NCBI RefSeq assembly: GCF_026213295.1
Contig: NC_079419.1
Coordinates: 8,255,061-8,319,060 of the forward strand
DNA from: Gadus chalcogrammus
Lineage: Eukaryota; Chordata; Actinopteri; Gadiformes; Gadidae
DNA: 64,000 nucleotides
Direction of reading: 5' to 3'
A model generated the notes under the pieces. The model had not been told where the DNA came from. It worked only from the letters and a program-made list of their open reading frames with translations, and did no database searches. The position numbers and the translations under genes were made by a program. Shown here one piece after another: positions 15,292 to 57,099 of this stretch (position 1 is the stretch's first letter; the number at the start of each line of letters is the position of its first letter).

Positions 15292-15293
<2 letters not shown>

Positions 15294-15365
<72 letters not shown>
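15294..15365. repeat. (GT)n microsatellite
   Basis: About 36 pure GT units. Confidence 0.95.
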
Positions 15366-15367
<2 letters not shown>

Positions 15368-16060
15368 CGCTGACCGAAAGGTTGAGTCACATCCTTCCTG
15401 AGGTCGCCAGTGTGTTCGCTATGGAATGCTGGTGCTCAATGGCCCATGACATCATAGCACCTTGGCATTATATTAAAAAAAAAAAAAGAAAAGAAAAAGG
15501 AAAGCCACAATGGTGAAAGACCTCCAGGATTCAGTGGGAAGAAGAAGACCCGTCCAGGGCTAGACGTTAGGCACACCAACCCCCCCGACCTTACAGTGAG
15601 AGGATGACATCATGTCATGTAGCCAACGTCACAGACACAATAATAACCAAATGACATCAGGCATGGAATGACCACGAGATGACGGGTTTCTCTAAATAGA
15701 TATTTAATGATTTAAAACAATGTTGTTACAGACCTAGGGTGACACAGCCAAGGAAATACATGGAGACGGCTGTGTCCTTGGATAGAGGGCTACTTTTCTG
15801 ACCTACCTTTCATTTCGTTTAGAATGTGCGGAATAACACTGTACTCTTCGTTGGCTATCTAGATATCATGCGGACAAAAGGGCCAAAACCTAAAAGGCAA
15901 AATGGATAAGCAGGCAAGCGAGCGACGTTTATTACAGCGCTGCACATTGGCTGTTGACCATAGAAGGGAGCGTTGGTTTAAATGACAGTAACCGTTCATG
16001 ACCACGGAATCCACTAAATAAACAAAACGCGTAACAAATATATACAGATAATCAGCCGTT
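15366..16060. other. Intergenic, downstream of ap1m1
   Basis: Complex sequence with an A-rich run (15474-15500). It contains no recognised exon. The distal end of the ap1m1 3' UTR may reach into it. Confidence 0.4.
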
Positions 16061-16078
16061 AACAAAACAAAATACTGT

Positions 16079-16084
16079 TTTATT
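16079..16084 (-). terminator. ap1m1: Candidate ap1m1 polyadenylation signal
   Basis: TTTATT on the plus strand (AATAAA on the minus strand) lies 430 bp beyond the ap1m1 stop. It sits next to a short TA-repeat. Other TTTATT hexamers lie further on, for example near 15928, so the used site is uncertain. Confidence 0.35.
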
Positions 16085-16261
16085 TATATATATATATGAA
16101 AGCTAAATCATCATTTTTGACCAAGGATGCGTGACATCACAGTAAACCTGTAGAAATGAAACACCGTTGTAACATGAGGGTTTTCCGACGGTCAGACCCT
16201 TTAGGGAGGTGGGAGTGTGGAGTTGACGTAAACATATCCCACACACCGCTCTCCCATCCCA

Positions 16262-16286
16262 GGGGGGGGGGGGGGGGGGGGGGGGG
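16262..16286. repeat. G25 homopolymer (C25 in the ap1m1 3' UTR)
   Basis: Twenty-five consecutive G on the plus strand, inside the likely ap1m1 3' UTR, where the transcript would carry poly-C. Confidence 0.9.
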
Positions 16287-16516
16287 TCCAACCCGGCTGA
16301 ACGGAGCGCATGGGCCAGTTCACAACGTCTCAAACTCTCATTGATTTGAAATAAACACGACTATAAGAAAAACAAAACAAAAAGAAACAGGATACTGACG
16401 GTTCACCGTGTCTGTGGTTGACGGACACTTGCTTTTTTTTTTTTTTTTCTAGGCTCGTTAGCGAGGAGACTCCGCCCCCTCTGACTTCCACCTGCTGAGG
16501 GGCGGGCATGCCCCGC

Positions 16517-27163
<10,647 letters not shown>

Positions 27164-27497
27164 CTTCAACACTTATACCGCCAAAGCGGCGTATCAGTAA
27201 GCGTTTTAAAATTCAACAAATGGTGCTTGTAGAGCGTAACACTTATTCTGACATAGTATTGTAATGAGAACTGAGGCAAGAGACCCTTCCCTTTTTTTGC
27301 AACAAACTACCTGAATGTGCCGTTGGCGCCCCCTATGGGACAGGAGGGGCTGTTTCATCATTTGTCTATTGATACATATATGCATTGTATGTATGTATAT
27401 ATATATATATATATACTGTGTATACATATATATATTCATATACACATGTCTGTGTATATATATAAACAGATGCATACATATATTTGTTGTGTGTGGA

Positions 27498-27507
27498 TGT
27501 GTGTGTT

Positions 27508-27602
<95 letters not shown>

Positions 27603-27633
27603 GTGTCTTTGTGTGTGTCTGTGTGTCTCTGTG
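27498..27633. repeat. (GT)n microsatellite
   Basis: About 65 GT units with TTTGT and CTTTG interruptions. Confidence 0.95.
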
Positions 27634-27639
27634 CTGTCC

Positions 27640-27730
27640 GCAACGAATACGAATACCAAGACAAATTCCTAGTATTTGTAAATGTATTTGGCAATAAACC
27701 TTTTCTGATTCTGATTCTGATTCTGATCAT
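27640..27730 (+). mobile_element. LINE-like 3' tail with (TTCTGA)n (tentative)
   Basis: A GGCAATAAACC segment is followed by four copies of a CTGATT hexamer. Fish L2/CR1-type non-LTR elements typically end this way. Only the terminal fragment is visible. Confidence 0.45.
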
Positions 27731-28232
27731 TTCATTATGTCTATGGAGCGGCTGTGAACACCCCCTTCCTCATTCCATTGTAAGACCTGTGGATAGACCG
27801 CAGGACTCTTGTTCAAATGCCTCCGCTAAGCAGATTAAGGTCATGCTGATGAATCAGGCCTATGGTGACTTATGAGGCCCCGTGCTCAAGGCTTCGCCGG
27901 TCTCCATTCAATAACCCTGCAGCCCAGAACTGTGAAATCAGACCCATGAGTCAATGGAGATACATCAGACGGTTAGAAACTAACCGCAAAAAAATACTTT
28001 GCAGCATTTTCCACATTGCATGTTTTCTTATTATTATCAGGACCTTTATGTTGGCCAGCTGTAACAAATTCGATTTTTTTTGCATAGAATTTCTAATGAG
28101 AATGTATTTCTCATAATGGTGCCACCAGTGCCAGTGAGTAACTATGTGTACTGTTGAATATTATGACACTCTTGAGGGACTACATGCCCAGATTCAAAAT
28201 GCATTGAAATAGTTACAGGCTTAGTTACAGGC

Positions 28233-28643
<411 letters not shown>

Positions 28644-29144
28644 GGGACCAGTCTCAGGGTTAAAAGAAGCAGTGGCCTCAGCATTGTCACTGAGGGACAA
28701 TACTGCTCAACTTGCCTCAGCTCCGCCACGGAACGAAAAGTCTGTCTTGTACTTCTGGACTTAAGGACGAGTAATCGCTGACAGATGTTATGTAAATATG
28801 GAAAAGTCACACAGATCCGCCAAGACAAATCCCTCTTGAGGTTGAACTGAGAAGTATGTGTGTGGTTGTACTTTGTTTGTGTTGAATAAATGTGTGAGTC
28901 TGTTGTTTGCCCATGTCTTGACTGCCACAGTGTCCAGTGAGGAGTGAAGTACAGGTTGTCTGCAGTGGAGTCTATTCTTATAATTTGGAACAGGGGAGGA
29001 AATGGATACAAAACCAAGGCCATGGTTTCATGCAAGCAGGATAAGCAAAGCAACATGAGTCACTGACCACAGTCCACTAAACACCATAGTCGGCCACAAG
29101 CAGAGAAGGCATTTTCCAGATTTCTTTATTCAATATATATATAA

Positions 29145-29304
<160 letters not shown>

Positions 29305-30932
29305 AAACATTTACTATTGCTTAGACGTTAAATGCATTGACGTTAAATGCCAAGGGTCAAATCGACTTACATTAATTCATAGGTAGCCCTCAGAGCTCAT
29401 AACCAATTAAATATTACAGGAAAAAACAAAAGAAGAAAAAAATCCTTGAGTTGATTTCCTGAAGTCAAAAGCAAGTGTGCTTCTCTGCTTGGCCAGCAGA
29501 TTTCGTCAGTGTGTCCCTATGCGTCACCATGTCCAACCCGTGTGCTCTTGTCTCACTGCCCCTTTAGGTGCGGCAACCAGTATCTGCTGCTGTATAACTT
29601 GTTACCAATGTGTATGCTCAGGGTCTGCATATGTTTATTTAGTAATCTATCGTTTTCATGGTCGTTCTCTCTGTTCCACAAACATAAGAATCAAGGTCGT
29701 CACAATGTAGGCCGATTGCAAAAGCAAATCAGCTCATTTGTTCGCCCATTTATTGGCAGCTGTAGCGTGTCGTCACGTGTATCATAGTGCATGAAGAATT
29801 AAAGAAAAAGATAGCTAATCACAACATTGTTACACTCCAAAACCATACATATTTGTTATGTCTACTCTTGGTTAGTAATGTAATAGAAACAGAGAAACTG
29901 TAGAAATTATTTGTAAGTTAAAACATGTTTGGATTACCTGAGTGACCTTTTGTGCAATCCAACTAATGTTTCACCACTTCTGTCTCATCCGAGTCCATTA
30001 ACCAAAGTCTCTATAGTCTGAACATGTCATGCCCTGGCCTGACCCTAGTACTGGCAATGAGGGATGTTCAGGATTTTTACCAAATAAGAGAAATTCTGAG
30101 AAAGCGCTTTTCAACAATTTGTCTTTTATTTGCAACTCTTAGAGCTCCCAAAGCTGGAAAAGGGGTTGAAATTCACAGGTTTTTATAATAATGCAAAGTA
30201 GAATAATGCAAAGTAGACACTTTTCCCAGTTAAGGTACAAATCAAATAACCTTATCTTGTCTAATGTTAGATTTATTTGCCGTTCAACTTGGTAGGTTTA
30301 TGTTGCATAAAGTTTCAACTTTGAGCACCTTAGAGGACTACAGGATGTCTTACTGATTGTATACCTCTCTTAATGTGCATACATTAAACATGACAAGCTG
30401 AACCTGGGTCAGGTCATCTTTATTCAGATCTTGCTTAATGTTTATAAATCCTCAACAAGGGCCACCTCAACTCCTCAAGTATAGCTTAAAGTAATTTGTA
30501 AATAAATATATGTAATCGGTGTTTAGCGTTCATGTGCAAAAATAAAATTTTCATAATAGTAATGTATGAAGATGTGCTCTGTCAATTCATCCAAGTCTCT
30601 CATCATAAGGATTATTATGGCTGGGTGATAATGTTGATCGCCATGGTGATGGCGATGACAGTTTCCAAAATGACGATGGCTGCCATGGGGATGACGTGGT
30701 GCTGATGCTGGTGCTGATGTCAGTGGTTCAGGGAGAGGATGGTGGGTGGGGATGATGGTGAGGTTTCACTGAGAGTGGTCTCATTCATGCCTTATTCAAG
30801 GTAGCTGACCTTTCGGCAGGTGCAACCTGCAAAGAAGTATCAACACATTATGATGTGAGGCAGCTGGGGTTGGCTGAAGTCACTTATTGGCAGACCCTTC
30901 TATTCATGTGGCAGCACAATATCCAAACAGCC

Positions 30933-36459
<5,527 letters not shown>

Positions 36460-36582
36460 AATCCAATATAATAAATCCTGATACGCTGTTTTATAATGAT
36501 TAAAAAGTGATGTAATTCAACTGTCGGTTTTTACCTTTATAGTGGGGTAATGATCATGCACGCGACCTGATATTGACGGGAC

Positions 36583-36593
36583 GGGGCGGGGCC
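36583..36593 (+). promoter_or_regulatory. GC box upstream of lipase-like copy A
   Basis: GGGGCGGGGCC, an Sp1/KLF-type GC box, lies about 125 bp upstream of the start codon of the minus-strand lipase gene. The same motif is conserved at 60945-60955 in copy B. No clear TATA box is placed. Confidence 0.45.
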
Positions 36594-37144
36594 AACATTT
36601 ACTAAACCAGGACCAACATTTTTTTTTATCGACAATAACATTATGATAACAGCTCATAAAAATATTATAATGAGGCTGTCCATTGTAAAATGTTTACCAT
36701 TGATGTTGCTCCAAGATAAGTGAATTGCTTTTTTGCCCCGAAATGGTTTTGTGTTTTGATCAGTTGAGGGCGTTTCAAGGGTCCCAAACTGGGACACATT
36801 GTATATCAATCAATAGGACAAATGTTCCACCTGCTTCTATTTCGATCTGCCAGGCTGGGTTCAACGGTCAAACAAGGCACAATTTGTGTTGATCCCTCTG
36901 CTGAGTCTGACTCTCACTTTGTTTTATCCCTGTGTTCAGCACTGGCTCATGTTATTTTACTAGACCTTCTGGCCTCAAGGGAGAGGGTCAAATGGTCTGC
37001 AGAGGGGCCCAGAATAAAAGGCCCTCGGCCTCACCTTCACGTAACCCCAATGCAACCCATTCACAATATATTAAATGTGTGTTTGCCTTCAAAGCATGCA
37101 AGCGGGCTATGGATCAACTAAAAGAAGGCACTACATTGACATAT

Positions 37145-37291
<147 letters not shown>

Positions 37292-37644
37292 CCTTGTTTG
37301 TGCGTACACTTTTGTGCCTGTGTTCAAAGTTTACGGCAGGTATGATTTTGAATCCAGATTCAATCATTACATATATGTGGCATTTATATGTAATATGCAC
37401 AAGAGGTATATGTTCGGCCACTGTTGGGTAGCAACAGTGGCAGTCTGGATGAGTGTTGTCACCGTCGGAATGGGGTGGGTTGAACGCTGGGTCAAATAGC
37501 GAGAAGTCTGGTCCCAGGGGCCGCTGCAGGCCGGCTGGAGTAAGAACACTAGCACAAGACAGAGCACCTGGTGCAGTGCCGGCCCTATAGCCTTGCTGTG
37601 CCCTAGGCAAGGTCAGCAGAAGGTGCCCCTGCTTTGGCTAAGAT

Positions 37645-37735
37645 GCCCGAAGGCAAGGCAAGCTTATTTATATAGCACCATTCAAACACAAGGCAGATCA
37701 TAGTGCTTTGCAAAGGAAGGCATCACATGTAAAAA
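37645..37735. repeat. Teleost dispersed repeat fragment, copy A (tentative)
   Basis: The string GCAAGCTTATTTATATAGCAC followed by TTCAAACACAAGGC and AGTGCTTTGCA resembles a very common short repeat of fish genomes (consensus by memory GCAAGTTTATTTGTATAGCAC ... AAAGTGCTTTACA). Its class is not resolved here. The duplicate lies at about 62078-62168. Confidence 0.5.
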
Positions 37736-38222
37736 TACTTTTAAAGGACAACCATTCAAATATAGTAAAATAAGAAAAGAGGAGAACTAATAAAAAAATA
37801 TACATATATTTTTTAAATGCAAATATAAGATATTCAGATATTCTTTGTTTATTCATTATTTCCACAGCCGGGCTGGGTTCAACGGCCATACAAGGGACAC
37901 TTTGAGTTGTGTCTCCCTCTGCTGCCAGTGCCGAGTAGTGTTTTAGCCTCAGCAATGGGTCATCGTACTTTATTAGAAATTCAGGCTTAGAGGGAGAGGG
38001 GCCACTGGTGGGGTCCAACAGTTTGAAGCAGGGTCCTTAAGAGAAGGCCTTTGGCCAGGCCTTAACGAAACTCCAATGGAAAAGTATTAGAAGAGATGTT
38101 GACATACCCAGTCACAATATATACAATAATGGCTGACATAGTAGTGTGTTTGCTGTCAATTTATTGTATGCAAATGGTATGTAAAACAACGTAGTAGGCT
38201 ATATTTACGCAGTGTGTGTTCA

Positions 38223-38341
<119 letters not shown>

Positions 38342-38597
38342 GCTTTCAAACATTGAACAAGTTGTTGCTTAAAAACAAATCACTAGACATATCTGGCAAA
38401 TATGTAGTGTTCCACAAGAGGTCATTATTTGTTTCTTTGTTATGTTCTGTGAACAAATTATGAGCACATAGAAGGTCCATTAATGTGAGCCAAAGTCCAA
38501 ATCCCCTCTCTCTTCGACTGGTCTATAAAAGGATATGTAATGAACTTGTAGGGAACTAAATCAACTCAACACACAGAGATGAATGTACATGGCCTCG

Positions 38598-38861
<264 letters not shown>

Positions 38862-40101
38862 TCAATATCTCAATCATTGTAATCAATTAGCACTTTTAAC
38901 CCCATACATCCTACATCTTACGAATGTCTATGTATGTGTAACATGTACCCTGCTCCAATTAGCAAGGATCTATAAACAAGAACAAACGCAAACACCGGTA
39001 GCAGTATCAGTAGCACGGCCTGTTTGTTTCCTTCAACAGAAGGTCTGGAGGAGTGTTGTCATCGTGGAATGGGAGAGGGTTGAGTGCTCCATCAAATACA
39101 GAGAAGTCTGGTCCCCAGGGCCGATGGAGGCAGGATAAAGTTTAATCACTGGCACAAGACGCAGCCCTAGTGAGTCGCATATCCAAATATAACAGCCAAC
39201 ACATCTTCCAATGCGGGGACACTGTAAACCATGCCTATGGTGTTTGGTAATGCTAACGTCAAGTTGCTGTTCTTTTAAACAGAGTTTAAGAACTTTCCAT
39301 GTTTGCACAAGGAGCCTCAATCTTAATATAAATCTGTCTGGCTGTCTGTCTGTCTATCAGTCTATGGATCTGTCTATCTTTCTGTCTATCTATATTTTCA
39401 TATCTCTATATATATGCATACTGTATATATATATATATATCTGTATGTCTTTCCATCTATCCATCTGTCTATGCTTTTTCTCTCAGTCTCCCTTAGTCTC
39501 TTCCTATTTTTTTCTTCCTTTTTGTTTATATTTAGAACGACAGACAGAACATAATAGATGCAGAAAGAGGAAGAAAACAAAAAGAAAGAGAACCAGAGAG
39601 AGAGCTTGTGTTGATTGATCTTATAGGCAGGCAGGTAGCCGATAACTCAATTCTATTGCACCCTCCAGTGGAGTATTTGTGAGTTAAATGAGACAAGCCT
39701 TTCTCATGTACAAACCGGTAGACAGAATTGTATGTAAAGTAGTGGGTCTTCATACAGTGTTGTTGTGAATACCAACCAAGCAGCACGGAATTTGCTTGCA
39801 AACGTAACATTGAAGAGTAAGCTTTTACAAGCAGGGCAAAATCGTACAGTTGGTATTGTTTAGGTCGACCAGCGTCATGAACACAATATAAATACGGTCG
39901 GCCACTCCACCGTCTTCATAGCTCTGTGACTTATACTTAGCAGTTCGTTGACTGTAACTCCCAAGGCGATCCTGAGGCTTTTGGGGGAGTTTTTTACCAT
40001 ACAAGGAGAAGAGCGCTTTAGCCCAGTTTCCTGTGGGAGGGTTCTGATTTCTCGCACTCTCTGTCTGATTCTCTCCTGTCTCCAATTCCCTCCCTCTATC
40101 T

Positions 40102-40204
<103 letters not shown>

Positions 40205-40383
40205 TCCCTCTCATTCTCTCTCTCTCTTCCTCCCTCTCCCCCCATCCCCCTTCTCTTCTTCCTCTACTCCACTGTTGCACACACAGTCTGCTTCCCAATA
40301 TATACACCAACCTGAGAAACAACAACCAGGAGTTTATCTTGACTTCAGAGAAGATCGAACGTTTCTTATAATGACGTTAAGGA

Positions 40384-40427
<44 letters not shown>

Positions 40428-42030
40428 CAGGCAGCAAACACAGAAAGTTCAAGCTCTGAAGGCAGAGGAATTGTATTTGAGAAATGCGCTGTCATAACAA
40501 TGTGGAACCCAGCAGGGCTCCGACATACCAAATAAGGTCCACCGCCAGTCGCCTTTCATTACAGCACCGCTCACGCAGTAAAACTGCCGTCAACGCCATG
40601 GATTGTAGAGCCAGCGAATCTCTGGCTGCAGAAATTTCATAAACATGCTCCTTAATAGGTTCAAACTCCTCTGCCGGCTACAGAATAACAGTTGAGGGCT
40701 GGGCCCTATTTTATTTGAAATAAAGCAAACTAAAGACAAAATACGCACCTTGTTTTCATGATCTCATGATTTCATTGAATGATTGAGAAGGACATCATAT
40801 AATGTTGGATATGTGCTGCTGTCCACTTCTGCTATGAACAGGGTGTTACCAAACATCCATCAACCCTTAATTCAGATCAGCCTTATAGTCTATGTTACAG
40901 ATTATAATTGGTTAAGACAGCGGCTCAGTTTGTTGAAGAAGCCAGGAACCACAAAGGCTATGATTGGAGATGACATGTTTGAGGAAGGGCATGGGTTGTG
41001 TGTGTGTGGGTTGTGTGTGTGTGTTAGGGTTAGTTTACAGTTCACCGTGAAGGTCTTTGATGTCATGCTCCCTTGGCTCTTGGTCAGGGAAATGTATCTG
41101 GTGTCATCAGTGAGAGATCTGCAAACCAAGCAAACACATCTGTCAGTTTTGACACAAACAAAACACCTATGTACCCATGTGCAGCAGGCACAGATACATC
41201 TATATAATTTACTCTATGTACCCCTTTCAATATTTTTAATTGCCAAAAAACTAAAACCAAACTTTAGTTTATCTTGTCCATGTAGGTTCCAAAATGTCTG
41301 ATCTTCCAATAACCTTTTAGGGCTGTTTTAGTACTGTTAAAGGTCATGCTGTGTTTTTTCTTAGTTTCATGGGGTGTTTCCTTAGCTATGATGTTGCATT
41401 GTGCATGTTGTTTGGCTTATATGTGTACGGATGTGCAAATACGGGATGTAAATAAACAACAGCGACCTCCTGCAGTTCTGACTCTTCTTGGAAATACCAA
41501 CGGCCATTCTTGAGCTACAAATTATCAACACAGTTTCCTGCCTTGGTTCACAGGTTTTGCTGTTTGTTGTCCCTGCAATGGGTTAGTGGGTGAAATGCAC
41601 AATAACAAGTTCTGGTGGGTCGAGGATTTTTTTTGAGGAATTGATTTCCAGTTAATCAGCCTTAAGGGCCCTAGCACCACTGCTGTGTCATAAATGATAT
41701 ATATTTCATACCTCGTTGATTATAGGAGACAGAATTGAAATGTAGCTTTGGGAAACCCATCGTAATTAAGTGGGACCTAATTGTGGAGGAGCTACAGTCA
41801 GTCTCACTGTACTTTTGAATCTAAAAATAAGTAGCATCCATGAAGTTGGTTCTTTTCCTCTCATTCTCTTAGGGCTGGATATATTTTCCATCCAGATTCT
41901 TTTTCATCCAGCCGTAGAATGAGAACTATGTAGTTTAACCAACTCTGGTATTAACATCAATTTGAGCATTCCTCAATAAGAACACACACACCAATCCCAC
42001 ATTAAACACACAGACATCTCCCCATGTGTG

Positions 42031-42249
<219 letters not shown>

Positions 42250-42417
42250 CAAGATCAATTACAAAATACTTTTGCATCTGACATCGTTTTTCATTAATAA
42301 CAACAACGTATTGCTTTAGGACAAACTCCTCTGGGCTGTGTGTGCTTCGAGCTTCCCCCCTTGTTTACTTCTATGCGCTCCTCTCTTGTAATCCAGAAGG
42401 GTAGAGAAGAGCATGTT

Positions 42418-42427
42418 CCAAATAAGG
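42418..42427 (+). promoter_or_regulatory. tpm4: CArG box upstream of tpm4
   Basis: CCAAATAAGG fits the SRF consensus CC(A/T)6GG exactly and lies about 610 bp upstream of the exon 1a start codon. Tropomyosin genes are known SRF/MRTF targets, so this is a plausible control element. A chance match cannot be excluded. Confidence 0.5.
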
Positions 42428-42835
42428 AGTTTGGCTGAAGATTGCCATGGTGTCTAAACCACTTCATTCCTTAGAGAGGACTCTGAAGCTGAGGTTTGGA
42501 GTCGAAGAGGGAGAGTGTGTGTTTGCGTGTGTGTGTGTGTGGGGGGGGGGGGTGTCTGGAGGGGGTGGGTGGATGGGGTGTGGGGGTTTGGGGAGGGGGG
42601 TACAGTCAGTTGCAGCAGGGGTAGCCAAAAGTGGGGAGTGGCGGAAAGGGTAAAGCAGTGGGAAAGGGCAGGCACAAGGGACTGAGGGCTGACTCCCAAA
42701 AAAAACCCGCTGCCGGCAAAGTTTAAAGCGCATAGAGCCTGACTTCCAGGGCTCACTTTGCATCCTCCTCCTCCTCCTCTCCTCTCAACTCGCCAGTCTC
42801 TGCTCCGCCGCCTGCTCTGTACGCTACCTCTCGCT

Positions 42836-42872
42836 CTCCTCCTCCTCCTCCTCCTCCTCCTCCTCCTCCTCC
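42836..42872. repeat. tpm4: (CTC)n in the tpm4 proximal promoter or 5' UTR
   Basis: About 12 CTC/CCT units (a shorter CCTCCT run lies at 42764-42780), 165 bp upstream of the tpm4 start codon. Given its distance it is probably transcribed as 5' UTR. Confidence 0.8.
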
Positions 42873-43035
42873 TACTCCCCGTCTACATCTGCTGGCTGCA
42901 CTCTCAGTCAACCTTGTAGGGAAGCGATCTCCAGGCTAGAAGGCTCCGTTTGCTCATTCCAACAAGGAAGAAGAACCCCAGACTTTGCCCTATTTTTTTT
43001 TTTGCTTTTTGTGAACCGGAACCCAATCAACAACA

Positions 43036-51541
<8,506 letters not shown>

Positions 51542-51784
51542 AATGTCAACAAAGCAAAGAAAAAGAGAACTCAGAAACAGTCCCTCATACTGAATTTTAA
51601 AAAGCAAATTTAAACTATTAGGTGTAATTGGGTTTCTACTATTCTATGCTTAGTAGTGAGAGGTTATGCAACCGCCCTTCACGAACCTCCCACCCCCTCC
51701 CCAACCCTTTTTATTTTTTATTTGTCTGGGTCAATTTCAGTTTCAGTGCTATAGAAATTGTGTTGTAAAAAAACTCTTTGCACA

Positions 51785-51790
51785 AATAAA
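51785..51790 (+). terminator. tpm4: tpm4 polyadenylation signal for the exon 9d form
   Basis: AATAAA 244 bp after the exon 9d stop codon, followed by a GT-rich stretch (GGTGTGTATT) typical of a downstream element. Confidence 0.65.
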
Positions 51791-51799
51791 ACTGATGAA

Positions 51800-53962
<2,163 letters not shown>

Positions 53963-56357
53963 ATGGCGAAGACATACGACTATTTGTTTAAATTACTGTT
54001 AATCGGGGACTCCGGTGTCGGAAAGACTGTGTGTTATTCAGGTTCTCAGAAGATGCCTTTTAACTCCACGTTTATTTCCACCATAGGTACGATTGTCTTC
54101 TTCTGAACGGGTTATTGTGTCTTGTGTTGACAACACAAGTCACATTGGGTATGTCTACTTGCTGGCGGACGCCAGACGACTTGGGTTCAACCACTGTCGC
54201 TTAAGCCGTCTGTCAAGAGAGTTTGAACCGCTGATCGTGTGTATGCGATCAACACGTAACTTGTATGTGGTTTATTTAATTTGTTATCTGGTCTGCTGTA
54301 TCGCGGTGTAACTAGATAGCCGTTAGCCTTCCCCTCCGTCCACATGAGTGGCCGGTAGCTAACGGCTAGCTAGCATCGTCATGTACAACCTCACATATCC
54401 GTTAGATGTGTAGCTCTCTATATTGTTTAGGATCGCACCACACAGGCACGTCCCAAATAAAGCACTAACCACGTTTTCAGTGTTTGTGCAGTGTTAAAGA
54501 CGCAGTATTCATACCGTTTCATGGAGAGTAAACTGGTGACGTTAGTTTCTCTGCTTTTTCGTCTTTTCAGGAATTGACTTCAAAATAAGAACGATAGAAC
54601 TAGACGGGAAGAAGATCAAGTTACAAATATGGTAAGTTATCCCCATTGTACCACGTAAAGGCATTGGTTTTGATAGGAACTGTTGGAGATCAATATCTGG
54701 ATGGTTTACATGTCTTAACAAAAGTGATCTTGATCCTTTCCAGGGACACCGGGTCAGGAGCGTTTCCGAACCATCACCACCGCCTACTACAGAGGAGCAA
54801 TGGTAGGCGTCTGCAGCTCTTCAAGTTCTGGGTCACCTCCTTTGAAACCTGCAGACTCTACCCGAGCAAACCCTCCCCACGCAGACATGTCACTTTGATC
54901 ATATAGCCTCGTCTTTACACACGCAATGTTTTTGATAATAGTCTGACTTGTTCTCTTTTATCAGCAATGTTAACTTCTGATTTTATGGCAAAAAATGGAC
55001 GCCTACTATCATTTCTGCGTGTAATCCGCACAGCCTACTTCGTTTGGTGAATTTTGTCATGTAATTTCTGTTCCTGTTTCACTATGTTGACAATGACACA
55101 TACTAGTAAGGCAGTGAGCCCAGCCTGTGCTAGTACCTTTATTATATTGTATTTAAAGTATTTTTCCTTTCCAGGGCATCATGCTGGTCTACGACATAAC
55201 CAACGAAAAATCATTTGAAAACATCAAAAATTGGATAAGGAACATCGAGGAGGTGTGTTCTACAAAAAAGACTTCCTGACTAGGCTTACAGATTAAACCA
55301 TACATAATGGGAAGCAACATGTATCCTTTCATTTGTATTAATCCTTTCTGTCGCCTCAGCATGCATCCTCGGACGTTGAAAAGATGGTACTGGGAAACAA
55401 GTGTGACATCAACGACAAGCGTCAAGTATCCAAAGAGAGGGGAGAGAAGGTGAGCATTTACTGTTACAATGGCTTCACTGAAACCTCCAGCCTCACAAAT
55501 AAAACATGTACGGCCAAGACAATACACAGACAATGATTGAGACACGGGTAACAAGGTTAATATAAACCTGGAGGTATTGCTTTATGTATTATTCGTTTTT
55601 GGTTTGTCATTGTGGAACAGTAGTTGAGTGGTTGACCTAACATGCTAAACATTGTATGTCTTTGGAGGGACCTTAGTGGACTTCCTAAGAGGTAACTGGT
55701 TGTTCTTCCTTCTCCAGTGGCGCTGGAGTATGGCATCAAGTTCATGGAGACCAGTGCAAAGGCCAACATAAACGTGGAAAATGTGAGTTGGCGCTATTAT
55801 TGTCTTTGTCACATAATAATCGAACTTGGGTGTTTTATATTGTTTTGTAACACGTGTGTTATTGCTTTTCTCAAAAGGCATTTTTGACGCTTGCGAGAGA
55901 CATCAAGTCAAAGATGGACACAAAATTGGTGAGCAGAACCGTTTTGTCTTTATCTGATTCATATCCTTCCTGTACTTGGTTAGTGATGAAGGAGGAAGTG
56001 CTCTCTGACAAGTTTAGAAACATTGCCCTACCTGTACCATTGCATCCTTATAAGTGTGTGAGTGTTAAACGGCCACTGGATAACCACAAAACGCTTTTTA
56101 CAGGATGATTCATTTTGTCCCCCATACAATAATTGGCAGAGCTGCAATTGTTCATATTTCTTACCATTTACTTACCAACCGCCCCCATTATGGTGAATAA
56201 TACCCTGATGACCGTATCTGTCCCTAGCAACACACTGAGCATGCCTCCCTTCTCCCACTTGTTGCAGGAGGGCAACACGGCTCAGGGAGGCGGCCACGGC
56301 GTCAAGATCTCCGAGCCCCAAAAAAAGACCAGCTTCTTCCGCTGCTCTCTGCTCTGA
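53963..56357 (+). CDS. rab8a: Ras-related GTPase Rab8a, 8 exons, indels in exons 1, 3 and 6
   Basis: A small GTPase directing TGN/recycling-endosome vesicles to the plasma membrane and primary cilium. Exons: 53963-54086, 54571-54631, 54744-54802, 55175-55252, 55360-55449, 55718-55782, 55878-55928 and 56268-56357 (TGA). Recognisable parts: [20 protein letters not shown] (P-loop, exon 1), [17 protein letters not shown] (exon 2), GNKCD (exon 5), [12 protein letters not shown] (exon 6) and a C-terminal CSLL prenylation box. [13 protein letters not shown] favours Rab8a over Rab8b, although CSLL is the Rab8b-type tail. Three exons are damaged. Exon 1 has a 1-nt deletion just after GKT and a compensating extra T before NSTF. 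Exon 3 is 59 nt instead of 61, losing frame in the invariant DTAGQE switch II. Exon 6 is 65 nt instead of 66 at its first base. These look like consensus errors, because exons 2, 4, 5, 7 and 8 are perfect. Confidence 0.92.
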
Positions 56358-57074
56358 GGGGGCAAAGGTCTCCGTATTTTTTTTTTTTTTTAAGGATACT
56401 GGACTCAACCGGACTGTGCTTCCTTTTCAGCACTTCCTGCCTCCCTCTCTCCCCCCCTCCCTTTCAGTTTCCCTTCCTCCTAAGTCGACACACATGAAAT
56501 CTGTATCATTCAGCTGCAGGCGGATCGACATGTTTCCCTCTCTCTTTTGTCCTTGTCTGCTGAAGGCGTCCGTCGTTGGATCCTTTATCTTTTCCTTTTT
56601 GTTCATACACACTTCCTCACTTGCTGTCCCCCCCCCTTCTCCCCTCTGTAGGACAGAGAGTGACTGAATCCTGAGGAGCAGGATTATAAAAAAATTAATA
56701 GTCCAATATATTGTATTGCAAAGACACTCTTCCGTCCCTTCGGTAGTACTACGTTCATCGTTTGGTTCCCAACTAGTTTCACAGCAGCTCTTCAAATGTT
56801 GTTCAGTGGAGTTGAATCAATCCCAACGGTTTTGGGATTGGTATTTACAAGCGTGATGAAACTTGTTTTTAATGGTCGTCCCTTGCCTCTTGTGGGGTCA
56901 ACCAGAGACTGATCGGCTTGTTCAAGTAGTGAATCGCTTTCAAAAGTAATGCAGTCTTGCAACAATGGCCGCGGGTTTTAAGACTTATTGTTCGCTTCCT
57001 CAGCACTTTTTTCATGCTTTTGGTTTGCAGTAATTTCCTTGTAACCGTTGAATGGGACCAAACATGGGGGAATG

Positions 57075-57080
57075 CAATAA
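57075..57080 (+). terminator. rab8a: Candidate rab8a polyadenylation signal
   Basis: AATAAA about 720 bp after the rab8a stop. A second AATAAA occurs at about 57418, so the 3' UTR could be longer. Confidence 0.45.
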
Positions 57081-57099
57081 AAATATGGTTAATGCGTGT